The notes under the pieces: generated by a model
Told to the model about the DNA's origin: nothing
Databases searched by the model: none
What the model saw: only the letters and a program-made list of their open reading frames with translations
Part shown: one piece after another, positions 34,768 to 44,515 of the stretch
How the letters are laid out: every line of letters begins with the position of its first letter
Position numbering within the stretch: the stretch's first letter is position 1
Position numbers and translations under genes: made by a program
NCBI GenBank assembly: GCA_016124905.1
Contig: WGMV01000008.1
Span: 1 to 64,000, forward strand
Direction: 5' to 3'
DNA: 64,000 bases
Source: a bacterium
Lineage (GTDB): Bacteria; Pseudomonadota; Alphaproteobacteria; Rickettsiales; RI-342

Positions 34768-35814
34768 TTATGCAACTTTGATTGCCTCAAAGTTACGGCT
34801 CAGTTCCTCTGCGCTGGTATTGGCCGCATCAATGATGCTGCGCGAAAGTTGCCCCAGCATGCTGGCGCTGTAGGAAGAGGTGAGAATATCCACATCCACA
34901 TTTGCTGAACTGCCGTCACCAAACAGAATCGTATCGTAATCCGCAATCTGGTTGGAGGCGTCATACAGCATGCCGATGGCGCCTTCCGGCACAGCCAGCA
35001 CAGGCGCTTTCGTATCAAAAGGAACTTCATCGGAGTTGATATCCACGGGCACTACGGCAGCGCCTGTTCCTTCCGTAACATCCACCGGTGCGGAACTCTG
35101 GAACAGTTGGCGCAGTTCCTGCAAGGCGCTTTCAATGCGCTGCTTTGCGTTCAGCACCTCTTCGTCATTCAGCACCATGCGTACCGAATGTTCGGCCAGT
35201 GCCGCGCGTGCCGCGTTGATTTTGTCGCTTGCGCCATAGCTGTTGGGGTTGATGTCCAGCACATCACCTGTAAAGCGGCCATCGGCGTCGACTTCCGGGA
35301 TGCGAACTTCCGTTTTATGCTGCTGCGTAATGCTGTCAATGCCGGGGCGGCCAGCCTGGAGCTTCACATCCACATCATGCATTTCCTTGATGCGGTCAAT
35401 GACTTTGGCCAGCACTAGCGGCAGCAGGGCTGATTCCAGAGTGCGGTTGTCGCCTTCATAACCTTGTCCCAGGGCGAATTCGTGGCCGATTTCCAGCAGT
35501 TGGCTCAACGTGCGGATAGGGAAACCATAGAGAAAATCATAGGATTTTTTAACGGCAAGTTCCTGGATATGCTGCTCGGCTGTTTCATCAATCACGCCGC
35601 CGTCACGCAGCATGGCATTGCGGATGATGCTGGCCTGCCGGGCGATATAGCCTTCCTTGATCTGGTCCATGAAGGCGCGAAAGGCATTTTCATCTGTCAC
35701 AACACGCCCAAATTGGTCGATAGCGGCCTCGCGGTCATCGGGCACCTTGTCCAGCACACCCTTGGGAAGCGTTTTGCTCAATACCCAGTCACGATTGATG
35801 CTGATGCTTACCAT
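34768..35814 (-). CDS. Unknown 348-residue protein
   Basis: No family recognised. Soluble-looking, acidic, without signal peptide: an N-terminal helical half (DQIKEGYIARQASIIRNAML) and a second half with beta strands and acidic loops (VPVDINSDEVPFDTKAPVLAVPEGAIGML, LFGDGSSANVDVDILTSSYS). AGGAGAGAG lies about 10 bases before the ATG. It is a single-gene transcript: its own terminator lies 17 bases downstream, and purD is divergent upstream. It belongs to the orphan set of this window. Confidence 0.72.
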   Translation of the reverse strand: MVSISINRDWVLSKTLPKGVLDKVPDDREAAIDQFGRVVTDENAFRAFMDQIKEGYIARQASIIRNAMLRDGGVIDETAEQHIQELAVKKSYDFLYGFPIRTLSQLLEIGHEFALGQGYEGDNRTLESALLPLVLAKVIDRIKEMHDVDVKLQAGRPGIDSITQQHKTEVRIPEVDADGRFTGDVLDINPNSYGASDKINAARAALAEHSVRMVLNDEEVLNAKQRIESALQELRQLFQSSAPVDVTEGTGAAVVPVDINSDEVPFDTKAPVLAVPEGAIGMLYDASNQIADYDTILFGDGSSANVDVDILTSSYSASMLGQLSRSIIDAANTSAEELSRNFEAIKVA

Positions 35815-35947
35815 TCTGTCTCTCTCCTGTTATGTGTTGTATGCGGCCTGCTATTAGTTGGAAAACACGCAGGGATGACAAATGAAGCTTTTGTTGCAAT
35901 TTTGTGACGATGCTGGAATATCAAGGAAATTTGGAAAAGGCATTGGA

Positions 35948-37228
35948 ATGAAAACCCTTCTCATTGGCTCCGGCGGGCGCGAACATGCCATGGCATGGAA
36001 GCTCAAACAATCGCCCCTGCTGAGCGAACTGCATATCGCCCCCGGCAACCCCGGCATGGCTTCTCTCGGCACCTGCCACAACGTGAAGGCGGACGACATT
36101 GCCGGCCTGCTTGCGCTGGTGGAGGATGAGGGCATCGAGTTCGTCATCGTCGGCCCCGAGGCGCCGCTGGTCGCAGGCCTGTCCGACTGGCTGGAGCCGA
36201 TGGGCATTCCCTGTTTCGGTCCGTCCGGAGTCGCCGCCCAGCTCGAGGGCTCCAAGGCCTATTCCAAACGCATCATGGAAAAATACAACATCCCGACCGC
36301 CGCCTACGGCGAATTCACCGATGCCGCCTCCGCCCGCGCCTATGTCGAAAAACACGGCGCGCCCATCGTGGTGAAGGCCGACGGCCTGGCCGCAGGCAAG
36401 GGCGTCACGGTGGCCATGACCAAACAGGAAGCCCTGAACGCCATCGACGAATGCTTCAACGGCAAATTCGGCGAAGCGGGCGAGAAACTCGTGATTGAGG
36501 AATATCTGGACGGCGAAGAGCTCAGCTTCTTCGCGCTGCTCGACGGCGAAACCGCCCTCGAACTCGGCTCCGCCCAGGACCACAAACGGGTGGGCGAGGG
36601 CGATACCGGCCCCAACACCGGCGGCATGGGCACCTATTCCCCCGCGCCGGTCGCCACCCCTGCCTTCCATGCCGAGGTGATGGAAAACATCGTCCGCCCC
36701 ATGGCCAAAGCGATGGTCGCCGAAGGCGCCCCCTATCGCGGCGTGCTCTTTGTCGGCCTCATGGCCACCAAGCAGGGAGCAAAAGTCATCGAATTCAACG
36801 TCCGCTTCGGCGACCCCGAAACGCAAAGCCTCCTGCCGCGTATTGATGGGGACCTGCTGCCTTACCTGCATGCCACCGCCACCGGCAGGCTGGCGGGTAT
36901 GAAGCCCGTGCAGTTGAAGCCGGAATCCGCCCTCTGCGTGGTCTATGCCGCCAACGGCTATCCGGATGAACCCCTCAAGGGCACCGTTATCGGTAATCTC
37001 GATGAGCCGCCGCTCCCCGGCACCGTCATCTTCCACGCCGGCACAACTAAAAACAAAGCAGGTGAATGGGCGGCCAATGGCGGCCGCGTGCTCGGCGTCA
37101 CCGGTCTTGGCGCAACCCTGGAACAGGCCCAGGCCAATGCCTATGCCGCCGTCAGCCGCATCCACTGGCCGGAAGGCTTCTACCGCCGTGATATCGGCTG
37201 GCGCGCCCTGAAACGCGACGCCGCCTGA
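35948..37228 (+). CDS. purD: Phosphoribosylamine-glycine ligase PurD
   Basis: Second step of purine synthesis: joins glycine to phosphoribosylamine using ATP. The 426-residue protein starts MKTLLIGSGGREHAMAWKL and has the ATP-grasp core with KADGLAAGKGVTVAMT, EEYLDGEELSFFALLDG, DHKRVGEGDTGPNTGGMGTYSPAP and EFNVRFGDPETQ. ATG 35948 fits the family N-terminus; the frame open from 35882 is upstream leader. The stop TGA is one base before the ATG of the next gene, an M48-like protein, so both are likely co-transcribed. Confidence 0.97.
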   Translation: MKTLLIGSGGREHAMAWKLKQSPLLSELHIAPGNPGMASLGTCHNVKADDIAGLLALVEDEGIEFVIVGPEAPLVAGLSDWLEPMGIPCFGPSGVAAQLEGSKAYSKRIMEKYNIPTAAYGEFTDAASARAYVEKHGAPIVVKADGLAAGKGVTVAMTKQEALNAIDECFNGKFGEAGEKLVIEEYLDGEELSFFALLDGETALELGSAQDHKRVGEGDTGPNTGGMGTYSPAPVATPAFHAEVMENIVRPMAKAMVAEGAPYRGVLFVGLMATKQGAKVIEFNVRFGDPETQSLLPRIDGDLLPYLHATATGRLAGMKPVQLKPESALCVVYAANGYPDEPLKGTVIGNLDEPPLPGTVIFHAGTTKNKAGEWAANGGRVLGVTGLGATLEQAQANAYAAVSRIHWPEGFYRRDIGWRALKRDAA

Positions 37229-37229
37229 C

Positions 37230-38048
37230 ATGCACAAGCGCGAACTGTTCAAGGACATCATGGCCCTGGACGTAGCGCCATACGAAGCCGCGCAAATCAC
37301 CTTGCTCTGCGACAAAAAACTGCGCCTGGTGGAAAACAACCCCGAGGCCGCATCCGCCCTTGCCGATGCCGTGCAAAATCTCTCTCGCGAACTGAAGCGC
37401 GACATCGCCACCCCACGCCTGATGACCACCAAAAACTCCGGCATCGTCTCCTGCGCCATCAGGGCAGAGCCGCCGATCATTCTCATCGATCAGGAACTAT
37501 TTGACGATTATTGCGCCAAACACTCCAAACGCCTGCGCTCGCTCATCGGGCATGAGCTGTACCACCTGGAACATGCCACGCGAGACAGGCGGTTGATGGA
37601 GCTTTGCCTGCCCCATGCATTTGCGGCCATCACGCAATTTAACGAACAGGTCAGGGCAGGGGGGCCGGTCACTATTGCAGGGCACGACGTGCGGATCGGC
37701 CAGCTATTCATCGAGGATAGCAGCATCCCTATATTCCGCAACCAATGCCCGGCTGATTACCTGGTGGTGCACATGCTGGATGCCCTGGTCGCCCATGCCG
37801 ATGCGCGGCGCTACATCATACAATCGGAATTCGCGGCCGACCTTTGGGGCGGTATGGCCGGAACACCAAACGCCATGTTCAACCTGCTGGCCGATATCAT
37901 TCACAAGGAAGATGGTGGACAGCTCCACCCCCGCACCGCATCGCGTCGCCACCTGCTGGGATATGCGGCCGATAATAATCTCATTCAGCAATATCTAACG
38001 GATTTTGATCAACGCCTGGAGCCGGAAACCTGGCTGAAAGCAGCATAA
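37230..38048 (+). CDS. Soluble M48-like zinc metalloprotease candidate (HELYH)
   Basis: 272 residues, no signal peptide or membrane segment. HELYHLEH (about residue 108) gives an HExxH zinc site, preceded by IILIDQELFDDYC...LRSLIG as in M48 peptidases. About 85 residues later SEFAADLWGGMAGTP supplies the ExxxD third-ligand pattern. A C-terminal helical part follows. Assignment rests on these motifs. It starts one base after the purD stop, an unusual passenger on a purine gene. The other M48-like orphan (10700-11548) shares the layout but differs strongly in sequence. Confidence 0.65.
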   Translation: MHKRELFKDIMALDVAPYEAAQITLLCDKKLRLVENNPEAASALADAVQNLSRELKRDIATPRLMTTKNSGIVSCAIRAEPPIILIDQELFDDYCAKHSKRLRSLIGHELYHLEHATRDRRLMELCLPHAFAAITQFNEQVRAGGPVTIAGHDVRIGQLFIEDSSIPIFRNQCPADYLVVHMLDALVAHADARRYIIQSEFAADLWGGMAGTPNAMFNLLADIIHKEDGGQLHPRTASRRHLLGYAADNNLIQQYLTDFDQRLEPETWLKAA

Positions 38049-38059
38049 CAAGCAGGTTA

Positions 38060-38497
38060 CTAAACGGCCGAAAAAGAGATGGGATTCTGTTGGCCGCTGG
38101 CGACAATCGCATGCAGGGCGGCATCCAGTTGTTCTGTGCTGTCGAAGCGGATTTCGATAAACAGGTCGCACAGATCTTCCAAACGGCCGTCTGTCACCAT
38201 CTTCCATAATTCGCGGTCATAATAAACCTTGTCTTCCAGATCATAGCCGCCGTGATGCACGGTTTCCGGCATGGGCCAGCCGCGGGCGGCAAACATCTCG
38301 GAGATACTGCCGTAAAGCAGGTCGCTGTCTGTGCGGTCCATATTGTCGGCGGCGGGGAAAACGAAGATCGAAGCATTATGCCGCTCTACCAGCACCTGCG
38401 TGCTGAGCAGAAAAGAAAAAAGCCCGGCATCGCATAAAGCGTCTGCCAGGCTTCCTCGTGCTTGCCGGATCAGCTCCTTATCAGGCTGGCCCAGCAT
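38060..38497 (-). CDS. Unknown 145-residue protein downstream of rplT
   Basis: No family recognised. A small soluble acidic protein with alternating helices and strands (FLLSTQVLVERHNASIFVFPAADN, DLCDLFIEIRFDSTEQLDAALHAIV) and no signal peptide. It starts 10 bases after the rplT stop on the same strand, so it is probably co-transcribed with the ribosomal protein genes. It is convergent with the M48-like gene at 37230-38048, 11 bases apart. It has no strong ribosome site, so its expression may depend on coupling. Confidence 0.65.
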   Translation of the reverse strand: MLGQPDKELIRQARGSLADALCDAGLFSFLLSTQVLVERHNASIFVFPAADNMDRTDSDLLYGSISEMFAARGWPMPETVHHGGYDLEDKVYYDRELWKMVTDGRLEDLCDLFIEIRFDSTEQLDAALHAIVASGQQNPISFSAV

Positions 38498-38507
38498 GGC
38501 TTAAGCC

Positions 38508-38906
38508 TTAAGCGGCTTTCTTCTCGGCTTTTGGAGCCTGTTTGCTGCCCGCTTCCAGCGCTTTTTTGGCGGTGGCGGCAACAGCGGCAAAGGCAACCGC
38601 ATCGCGGGCAGCCATATCAGCCAGGATTTTACGGTCCAGCGTCACGCCGGCCAGTTTCAGCCCATGCATCAGGGTGGAGTATTTCAGGCCGTTTTCACGC
38701 GCCCCGGCATTGATACGTTGAATGAACAGCCCGCGGAAATCGCGCTTTTTGTTGCGGCGATCGCGATACGCGTAACGCAGCGCCTTTTCGACCTTCTCAA
38801 CGGCAACGCGGAAGCAGTTCTTCGCGCGGCCGCGATAGCCTTTGGCCAGTTTCAGGATTTTCTTGTGACGTGCATGTGCGGGTACACCGCGCTGGGGACG
38901 TGCCAT
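38508..38906 (-). CDS. rplT: 50S ribosomal protein L20
   Basis: Binds 23S rRNA early in 50S assembly. The N-terminal hallmark is complete: [30 protein letters not shown], then [40 protein letters not shown] 15-residue Lys/Ala tail makes it 132 residues, slightly longer than the usual 117-120. AGAGGAG stands in front of the ATG. It follows rpmI by 214 bases; infC, often found just upstream of this pair, is not in the window. Confidence 0.97.
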   Translation of the reverse strand: MARPQRGVPAHARHKKILKLAKGYRGRAKNCFRVAVEKVEKALRYAYRDRRNKKRDFRGLFIQRINAGARENGLKYSTLMHGLKLAGVTLDRKILADMAARDAVAFAAVAATAKKALEAGSKQAPKAEKKAA

Positions 38907-39051
38907 GTTATAGACTCCTCTAGGTTAGTGACCCGTAATCAGCGGAGGTGCTTGGTTACAGGTGGCGGCCATGGCAGGCCGCGCTTGGTTAAATGGTCAG
39001 GTTTCGCTGTGGCGTGGCGAAAATGACGGTGTTGCGAGAACCGAAGCGGAG

Positions 39052-39067
39052 CGTACATTTTTGTACG
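39052..39067 (-). other. Hairpin in the rpmI-rplT intergenic region
   Basis: CGTACA, TTTT (AAAA on the coding strand), TGTACG: a perfect 6-bp stem inside the 214-base gap between rpmI and rplT. The surrounding sequence lacks an open frame. It may be an RNA processing or autoregulatory site, since L20 commonly regulates its own operon. Confidence 0.4.
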
Positions 39068-39120
39068 TGAGCATCGGATTGCAGCAAGACCGGCATTTGC
39101 AGCCCGCCGCAGTAGAAACC

Positions 39121-39321
39121 TTAGCGGCCGTAGGGCATCATCGGGATGATGATACCAGCATCAGCATCGCACAGGATGGTGGTGCCAACGCTGTTACGCA
39201 GGCTGCGTTTGCTGCGCTTGCGCATGTTGTGCTTGTGGCCTGCCTGGCTGGCGCGGACTTTGCCGCTGGCCGTCAGGGTGAAGCGCTTTTTCACGCTGCT
39301 TTTGGTCTTGAGTTTGGGCAT
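39121..39321 (-). CDS. rpmI: 50S ribosomal protein L35
   Basis: 66-residue basic protein starting [42 protein letters not shown], the family signature. AAAGGT lies 6 bases before ATG 39321, which is preferred over an in-frame start at 39339. It pairs with rplT. The preceding gene is separated by a strong terminator, so a promoter probably lies in the 108 bases between 39322 and 39429. Confidence 0.96.
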   Translation of the reverse strand: MPKLKTKSSVKKRFTLTASGKVRASQAGHKHNMRKRSKRSLRNSVGTTILCDADAGIIIPMMPYGR

Positions 39322-39429
39322 GGGTAAACCTTTGCGCAATCGTCTGGAATTCTAAAAGGGAGTGGTTGTTAACCCATTTGCCCCCAAAGCGCAAGCGAAA
39401 TTCCGGCGCATCTATTAAGCGGCTATAAG

Positions 39430-39459
39430 AAAAAAAACCCCTCCGCACGAGCGAAGGGG
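39430..39459 (-). terminator. Rho-independent terminator
   Basis: Minus strand: CCCCTTCGC, TCGT, GCGGAGGGG (one mismatch), then eight T. It ends the transcript of the small membrane-protein gene and isolates rpmI-rplT from it. Confidence 0.9.
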
Positions 39460-39495
39460 AAATCCAAAACAAACAGAGAATACTGGCGAGATACG

Positions 39496-39762
39496 TTAAG
39501 AGCGTTGCTGTCGGCGCCAACGCATATTGGATATGCGATTGACGACCCGGATGACCACCAGAGTGGAAAGCATCCATGCCAGCTGTATGATAAAACTACA
39601 TGCCAGATATGACAAATACCCTTGCGGGTCTTCATCTTTACCTAGCATGAGTTGGCTGGTTATGATTGCAAGCATGAGTGCTATCATCCCATACGCAACC
39701 CCAAAAACGAACGACCTGTTGAACTCTATTTTATTCGGATTGTTGTTTTCGCGGCTATTCAT
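39496..39762 (-). CDS. Small two-helix membrane protein, unknown
   Basis: 88 residues with two hydrophobic segments (about 18-40, FVFGVAYGMIALMLAIITSQ; about 48-73, YLSYLACSFIIQLAWMLSTLVVI) and a basic C-terminus (RWRRQQRS). No family recognised. AGGGAG lies some 12 bases before the ATG, and a strong terminator follows the stop, both supporting a real gene. Upstream, 250 bases of A/T-rich sequence up to 40012 have no gene; they contain small inverted repeats at 39845-39863 and 39876-39890. Confidence 0.6.
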   Translation of the reverse strand: MNSRENNNPNKIEFNRSFVFGVAYGMIALMLAIITSQLMLGKDEDPQGYLSYLACSFIIQLAWMLSTLVVIRVVNRISNMRWRRQQRS

Positions 39763-40012
39763 TTTTCTGTTATTCTCCCTGGACCCACGTCCCTAAGGAA
39801 TACCTGGATCTCTGCATCTAAATTGACACATTAAGATCCTGAAATGTCTAAGACTATTAGACACAAGGTAAATCTCCACGCCATGCGTGGCAGAGCATTA
39901 AATCGGAATCACACCGTTTCACAGAACGGCGTAACCTAACAGCCCTATATGAAAGATTAATGAATTAACCAAGGGCCCGCCAAATAATGGCCGCTGTTAA
40001 ATTTAATGATAT

Positions 40013-40708
40013 CTACAGCAGCCACGCATCCAGCGCCGCCCACAAATGCTTCTGCATCTCCTCAAACCGGTGGGGTTCAGCGAACAGGGCTGTCTCGTTC
40101 TGGACATAGGGGCCTTTGGGCAGGGCCGCATGGTGCGCCAGCCAGCGATGGATATCGGCCTCTGTCACTTCCAGATGGTGCTGCAGCGCCACCACATGTT
40201 CCTGATAGGTAAATCCTTGATTATCAGTGGCCTCGCTACTGCCGCTATGGCTCACATCCTCTGGCAGCTCAAACCGGTCGCCATGCCAGTGAAAGCTCAT
40301 CAGATAATCGGGCAGGGCGTTGCTGAACGGGTGGGCGTGATCGTCGCTTTTCCGTACCTGAAACCAGCCCACCTCCTTGTGTGCATGCGGGGCAACCCGT
40401 GCCCCCAGCGCCCGGGCGATCAGTTGCGAGCCAAGGCAGATGCCCAGCACGTTCCGCCGCTGGTCGATGGCATCCTTGATGAAGCCGATTTCCTCCGTCA
40501 GCCATGGATGCTGCTCCTCTTCATACACGCCCATCGGCCCGCCCATGATCAGCAGCAGGTCCTGCTCGCCCAGCCAGGCCTTTTCAAGCCCGCCCTTGGG
40601 CACGCAGGCATGCTCCATGGGGATACCACGCGTCTTGGCCCAGTTCGCGATGCTGCCCGCGCCTTCAAAATCCACGTGCTGGAGGCAGAGTATTCTCTTG
40701 GTCTTCAT
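40013..40708 (-). CDS. Class I glutamine amidotransferase-like protein
   Basis: 231-residue cytosolic protein of the GMP-synthase-like amidotransferase group. The nucleophile elbow GICLGSQLIARALG (Cys about residue 95), GGPMGVYEEEQHPWL near residue 55, and FHWHGDRFELPE with the catalytic His are all present. No synthetase domain is attached, so the acceptor substrate is unknown. It starts one base after the esterase stop and is co-transcribed with it. Confidence 0.88.
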   Translation of the reverse strand: MKTKRILCLQHVDFEGAGSIANWAKTRGIPMEHACVPKGGLEKAWLGEQDLLLIMGGPMGVYEEEQHPWLTEEIGFIKDAIDQRRNVLGICLGSQLIARALGARVAPHAHKEVGWFQVRKSDDHAHPFSNALPDYLMSFHWHGDRFELPEDVSHSGSSEATDNQGFTYQEHVVALQHHLEVTEADIHRWLAHHAALPKGPYVQNETALFAEPHRFEEMQKHLWAALDAWLL

Positions 40709-40709
40709 G

Positions 40710-41387
40710 TCAGGCGGCTTCCTTACCCACTAAACCAAATTGCTCGGCAATAAACTCAATGCCCACATGCAGCCCGTGATGGTCGATGCCATGCCCCAGG
40801 CCGGGACGTCGATGCGCATCCACCTTAACGCCTAATGGTTTAAGAGCCGTTTCCGCAATTTCCAGCGCCGCGAACGGCACCACCATGTCCGCATCGCCGT
40901 GAATCAGGCAGATGGGCGGTTTGCTGACCAGCTCCCCGGCCAGTTTCTGCACCCCCACCACCGCGCCGGAATAGCCGACCACCGCCGCGCAGGGTTTGGG
41001 GCGGCGCAGCGCCACATGCAACGACATCATCGTCCCCTGTGAAAACCCGACCAACGCCAGCTTGCCGTCATCCAGCCCAAAGCGCGCCAGCATGGCGTCG
41101 ATGAACTGGTTCAGGATGGGCGCGGCCCGTTCCACCCCCGCCTCGATATTCTCCGCGCTGCGATCCAGCATCGAAAACCACTGAAAACCATAAGGCGCCA
41201 TGTCGCACGGAAACGGCGCATTGGGAGAGATAAACGCCGCGTTGGGCAGGAATTGCCGCCACTCATCGGCCAGCGAGATCAAATCATTGCCATCGGCCCC
41301 AAGCCCATGCAGCAAAATAACGAGATGCGTGGGCGTGCTGGCGGGCAACCGCTCCGGACCGTTCAGCGCAGGCAAGGGTTCAGGCAT
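40710..41387 (-). CDS. Phospholipase/carboxylesterase family alpha/beta hydrolase
   Basis: 225 residues. Oxyanion motif LLHGLGADGND near residue 27, nucleophile GFSQGTMMSLH (Ser about 118), Asp in HGDADMVVP and His in GLGHGIDHHGL complete the triad. This matches the small cytosolic carboxylesterase/acyl-protein thioesterase group. GGAG 7 bases before ATG 41387 decides the start; ATG 41441 is possible. It heads a two-gene unit with the amidotransferase and is divergent from the HIG1 gene. Confidence 0.88.
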   Translation of the reverse strand: MPEPLPALNGPERLPASTPTHLVILLHGLGADGNDLISLADEWRQFLPNAAFISPNAPFPCDMAPYGFQWFSMLDRSAENIEAGVERAAPILNQFIDAMLARFGLDDGKLALVGFSQGTMMSLHVALRRPKPCAAVVGYSGAVVGVQKLAGELVSKPPICLIHGDADMVVPFAALEIAETALKPLGVKVDAHRRPGLGHGIDHHGLHVGIEFIAEQFGLVGKEAA

Positions 41388-41468
41388 GTTCAGCTCCGCA
41401 TGGACAATTGACGGCGGCGAGCTTAAAGTGAATCCCGTCATGAAGCAACGGCCCTTTGGAGCTCCCCC

Positions 41469-41660
41469 ATGTCCGCTGATATTCTGGTGATGCTCCTGAT
41501 GGTGGCCACCCTGCTGGTGCTGGTCGGCGGCGTCATCGTCATGGGCATCGGCGGCAAGCTGAATGCCAAACTCAGCAACAAGCTCATGACCTGGCGCGTC
41601 GGCCTCCAGGCCCTCACCATCTTCGTCGTCTTCATCGCCGCCTGGCTGGCGCACAAGTAA
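41469..41660 (+). CDS. HIG1-domain twin-transmembrane protein
   Basis: 63 residues with two hydrophobic segments (about 5-27 and 43-60) joined by GGKLNAKLSNKLMTWRVGLQ, the HIG1 loop with conserved N-K-L-M-x-W-R. Alphaproteobacterial and mitochondrial HIG1 proteins associate with respiratory complexes, notably cytochrome oxidase. It is a single gene; its 3' end is followed by a dispersed repeat. Confidence 0.85.
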   Translation: MSADILVMLLMVATLLVLVGGVIVMGIGGKLNAKLSNKLMTWRVGLQALTIFVVFIAAWLAHK

Positions 41661-41674
41661 CACGCACGCTAAAA

Positions 41675-41742
41675 GCGGGGCACCGCGACTGGCCCATTGA
41701 GGGCCCGCGCCTAATTGGCGCGTATACGAGGTCGCGAGCCAC
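41675..41742 (+). repeat. Dispersed intergenic repeat, copy 3
   Basis: Contains GCGACTGGCCCATTGAGGGCCCGCGCC identical to copy 2 at 8085-8154, then a slightly changed TAATTGGCGCG and GTCGCGAGCCA end. Both hairpins (GGCCC/GGGCC and GCGCC/GGCGC) are retained. A long perfect hairpin begins 4 bases further on. Confidence 0.82.
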
Positions 41743-41746
41743 TGAA

Positions 41747-41791
41747 GACAATCATCAAATAGCGCCCAAAAGGCGCTATTTGATGATTGTC
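41747..41791. other. Perfect 20-bp inverted repeat
   Basis: Arms 41747-41766 and 41772-41791 are exact reverse complements, with loop CAAAA. No T-tract follows, so it is not a standard terminator. It directly follows a dispersed repeat, as does the 15-bp hairpin at 8161-8193, and lies 64 bases before mreB. Confidence 0.9.
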
Positions 41792-41855
41792 AGCAACAAT
41801 AGCCTGTGCCATAACTGGTCTATCCACAACATATAGTGCAATAGGGCGGCGCTGA

Positions 41856-42902
<1,047 letters not shown>

Positions 42903-42989
42903 ACTGCTTCACTGCCGGTAGGATAATGAAGAAGTCTGTTAACCTATTGATGATAAGGTGAATGCACCTTGACAGTGACTGGATCACCA

Positions 42990-43958
42990 GTGAAACGCAA
43001 TTACCGTGCCTCCGTTCGGGCAGAGGCCCTCTCCACGCGGACGATCGTGCATCGCCTGCTTTTGGGCGTATTGCTGCTGGCCAGCTTCGTTCTGCTGCTG
43101 GATGCGCGTGAACCGGAAGGCAAGGCCCGTGTGCTGGAAAACAGCCTGGCCGACGGCGCATCACCGGTGGTCACCGCCGTGGGCAACCCCATGCAGGCCG
43201 TGCGAGAGGCCATTGCCTCCTTCCATCAGTTCATGGCCGCCAATAAGGAAAACCTGGTACTTCGTCAGGAAGTGGAAGAGCTCCGCGCCATGAAGATTGA
43301 GGTGGCCGAACTGCGCAACGACAATGCCGAGCTGCGCCGCCAGCTCAATTCCATGCCGCATCTGGCGTCTCATTACCTTACCGCCCGTTTGCTGACCGAT
43401 TTTCGCGGCAGCTTCCACCATTCCGCCATCATCAATGCCGGTGCGCTTCAGGGCGTGCAAAAGGGGCAGGCGGTCGTTTCGGCCGATGGCGTGGTGGGCC
43501 GCATTCTTCAGGTCGGGCAAACCAGCAGCCGCGTGCTTTTCCTGACCGACAACTACTCCAAAATCCCCGTCATCACCGAACATTCCAGCCAGCACGCCAT
43601 TGTCGCCGGTAACAACAACGACATGCCGACCCTTCGCTTCGTCTCCTCCATGAAAGGCCTGGAAGTGGGCGAGAAACTCGTCACCAGCGGCGCGGGCGGC
43701 ATGTTCCCGCGTGGCCTGCCGGTGGGCGTGGTGAAGGAGATTCGCCCCGAAGGCGTGGTGCGCGTGCAGCCACTGGCGCCGCTCAACACCCTCAATTACG
43801 TCAGCGTGGTGCAGCAGCCCGCCATTGCCGAGCCGGAAGAAAACCCTGTGCCGGATGAACAGCCTGCCGTCGCATCTCCGGCAGCGCCCGTCGCCGCCCA
43901 TGCCGCGCCGCCTGCCACCCCCCCGGCTCCGAAGAAGCCCGCCGCCGCCATCGAATAA
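42990..43958 (+). CDS. mreC: Rod shape-determining protein MreC
   Basis: Bitopic periplasmic protein linking MreB to the elongation synthases. One N-terminal membrane segment (LLLGVLLLASFVLLL), a coiled coil at about 75-115 (ENLVLRQEVEELRAMKIEVAELRNDNAELRRQL), and the MreC beta domain (GVQKGQAVVSADGVVGRI, VLFLTDNYSKIPVI, LVTSGAGGMFPRGLPVGVV). A Pro/Ala-rich tail follows. The start is uncertain: GTG 42990 (VKRNYRAS) or TTG 42969 with AAGGTG upstream. mreD, mrdA and rodA do not follow. Confidence 0.93.
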   Translation: MKRNYRASVRAEALSTRTIVHRLLLGVLLLASFVLLLDAREPEGKARVLENSLADGASPVVTAVGNPMQAVREAIASFHQFMAANKENLVLRQEVEELRAMKIEVAELRNDNAELRRQLNSMPHLASHYLTARLLTDFRGSFHHSAIINAGALQGVQKGQAVVSADGVVGRILQVGQTSSRVLFLTDNYSKIPVITEHSSQHAIVAGNNNDMPTLRFVSSMKGLEVGEKLVTSGAGGMFPRGLPVGVVKEIRPEGVVRVQPLAPLNTLNYVSVVQQPAIAEPEENPVPDEQPAVASPAAPVAAHAAPPATPPAPKKPAAAIE

Positions 43959-44011
43959 GTGCGGCATTTTGCCATATGGCGTGAATCGCCGCATGCTGCC
44001 AGTTACAGGGC

Positions 44012-44515
44012 ATGCGCATCTACCATCTTCTCAATGTCGGCCCGCATAAACCCATGGGCCTTCTCACCCTGCCGGAAATAGAATCCGACCTGCAAGCCCT
44101 GTGGGGCGAGCGTTACCAGCCCGGCATGTTGAAAAGCTTTATCGATCTGTATCTTACCCGGCCGGGCTATATGTGCCATCTGACGGAGCAGGGGGAGGAG
44201 ATCTTCAATGGCCCGTGCGATGCGCCCTGCCTTTTTGTCGGCCATTGCGCAGCGCTCGAGAAAATGGCGCAGGATCGGGAATTGGCAGCCTGGGCCGGAA
44301 GCGGCGATGCCGCCGGTATGTTCGAAGCGCTTATCTACAGAGATGCACTGGCCGATGACCTGAACCACGGCATCTATCAGAAAATCATGAATGCCTACAG
44401 CCACCGGCAATCATGGATCAGTCAGCCGCCGCAGGATATTTCCCAGCTGGACAGCCGTCTGGCAAGCCTCTGCCAGTGCGGCTGCGCAACGGGGCGTTTC
44501 ATGTCCGGCGCTTAA
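44012..44515 (+). CDS. Unknown 167-residue cysteine-containing protein
   Basis: No family recognised. Soluble and helical, without signal peptide. Cys residues cluster at about 84-96 ([11 protein letters not shown]) and at 155-159 (CQCGC), which could bind metal or form disulphides. It sits where mreD would be expected after mreC, in the same direction, with a 53-base gap. It is convergent with htpX; the two ends overlap by 4 bases. It is an orphan like the others in this window. Confidence 0.68.
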   Translation: MRIYHLLNVGPHKPMGLLTLPEIESDLQALWGERYQPGMLKSFIDLYLTRPGYMCHLTEQGEEIFNGPCDAPCLFVGHCAALEKMAQDRELAAWAGSGDAAGMFEALIYRDALADDLNHGIYQKIMNAYSHRQSWISQPPQDISQLDSRLASLCQCGCATGRFMSGA

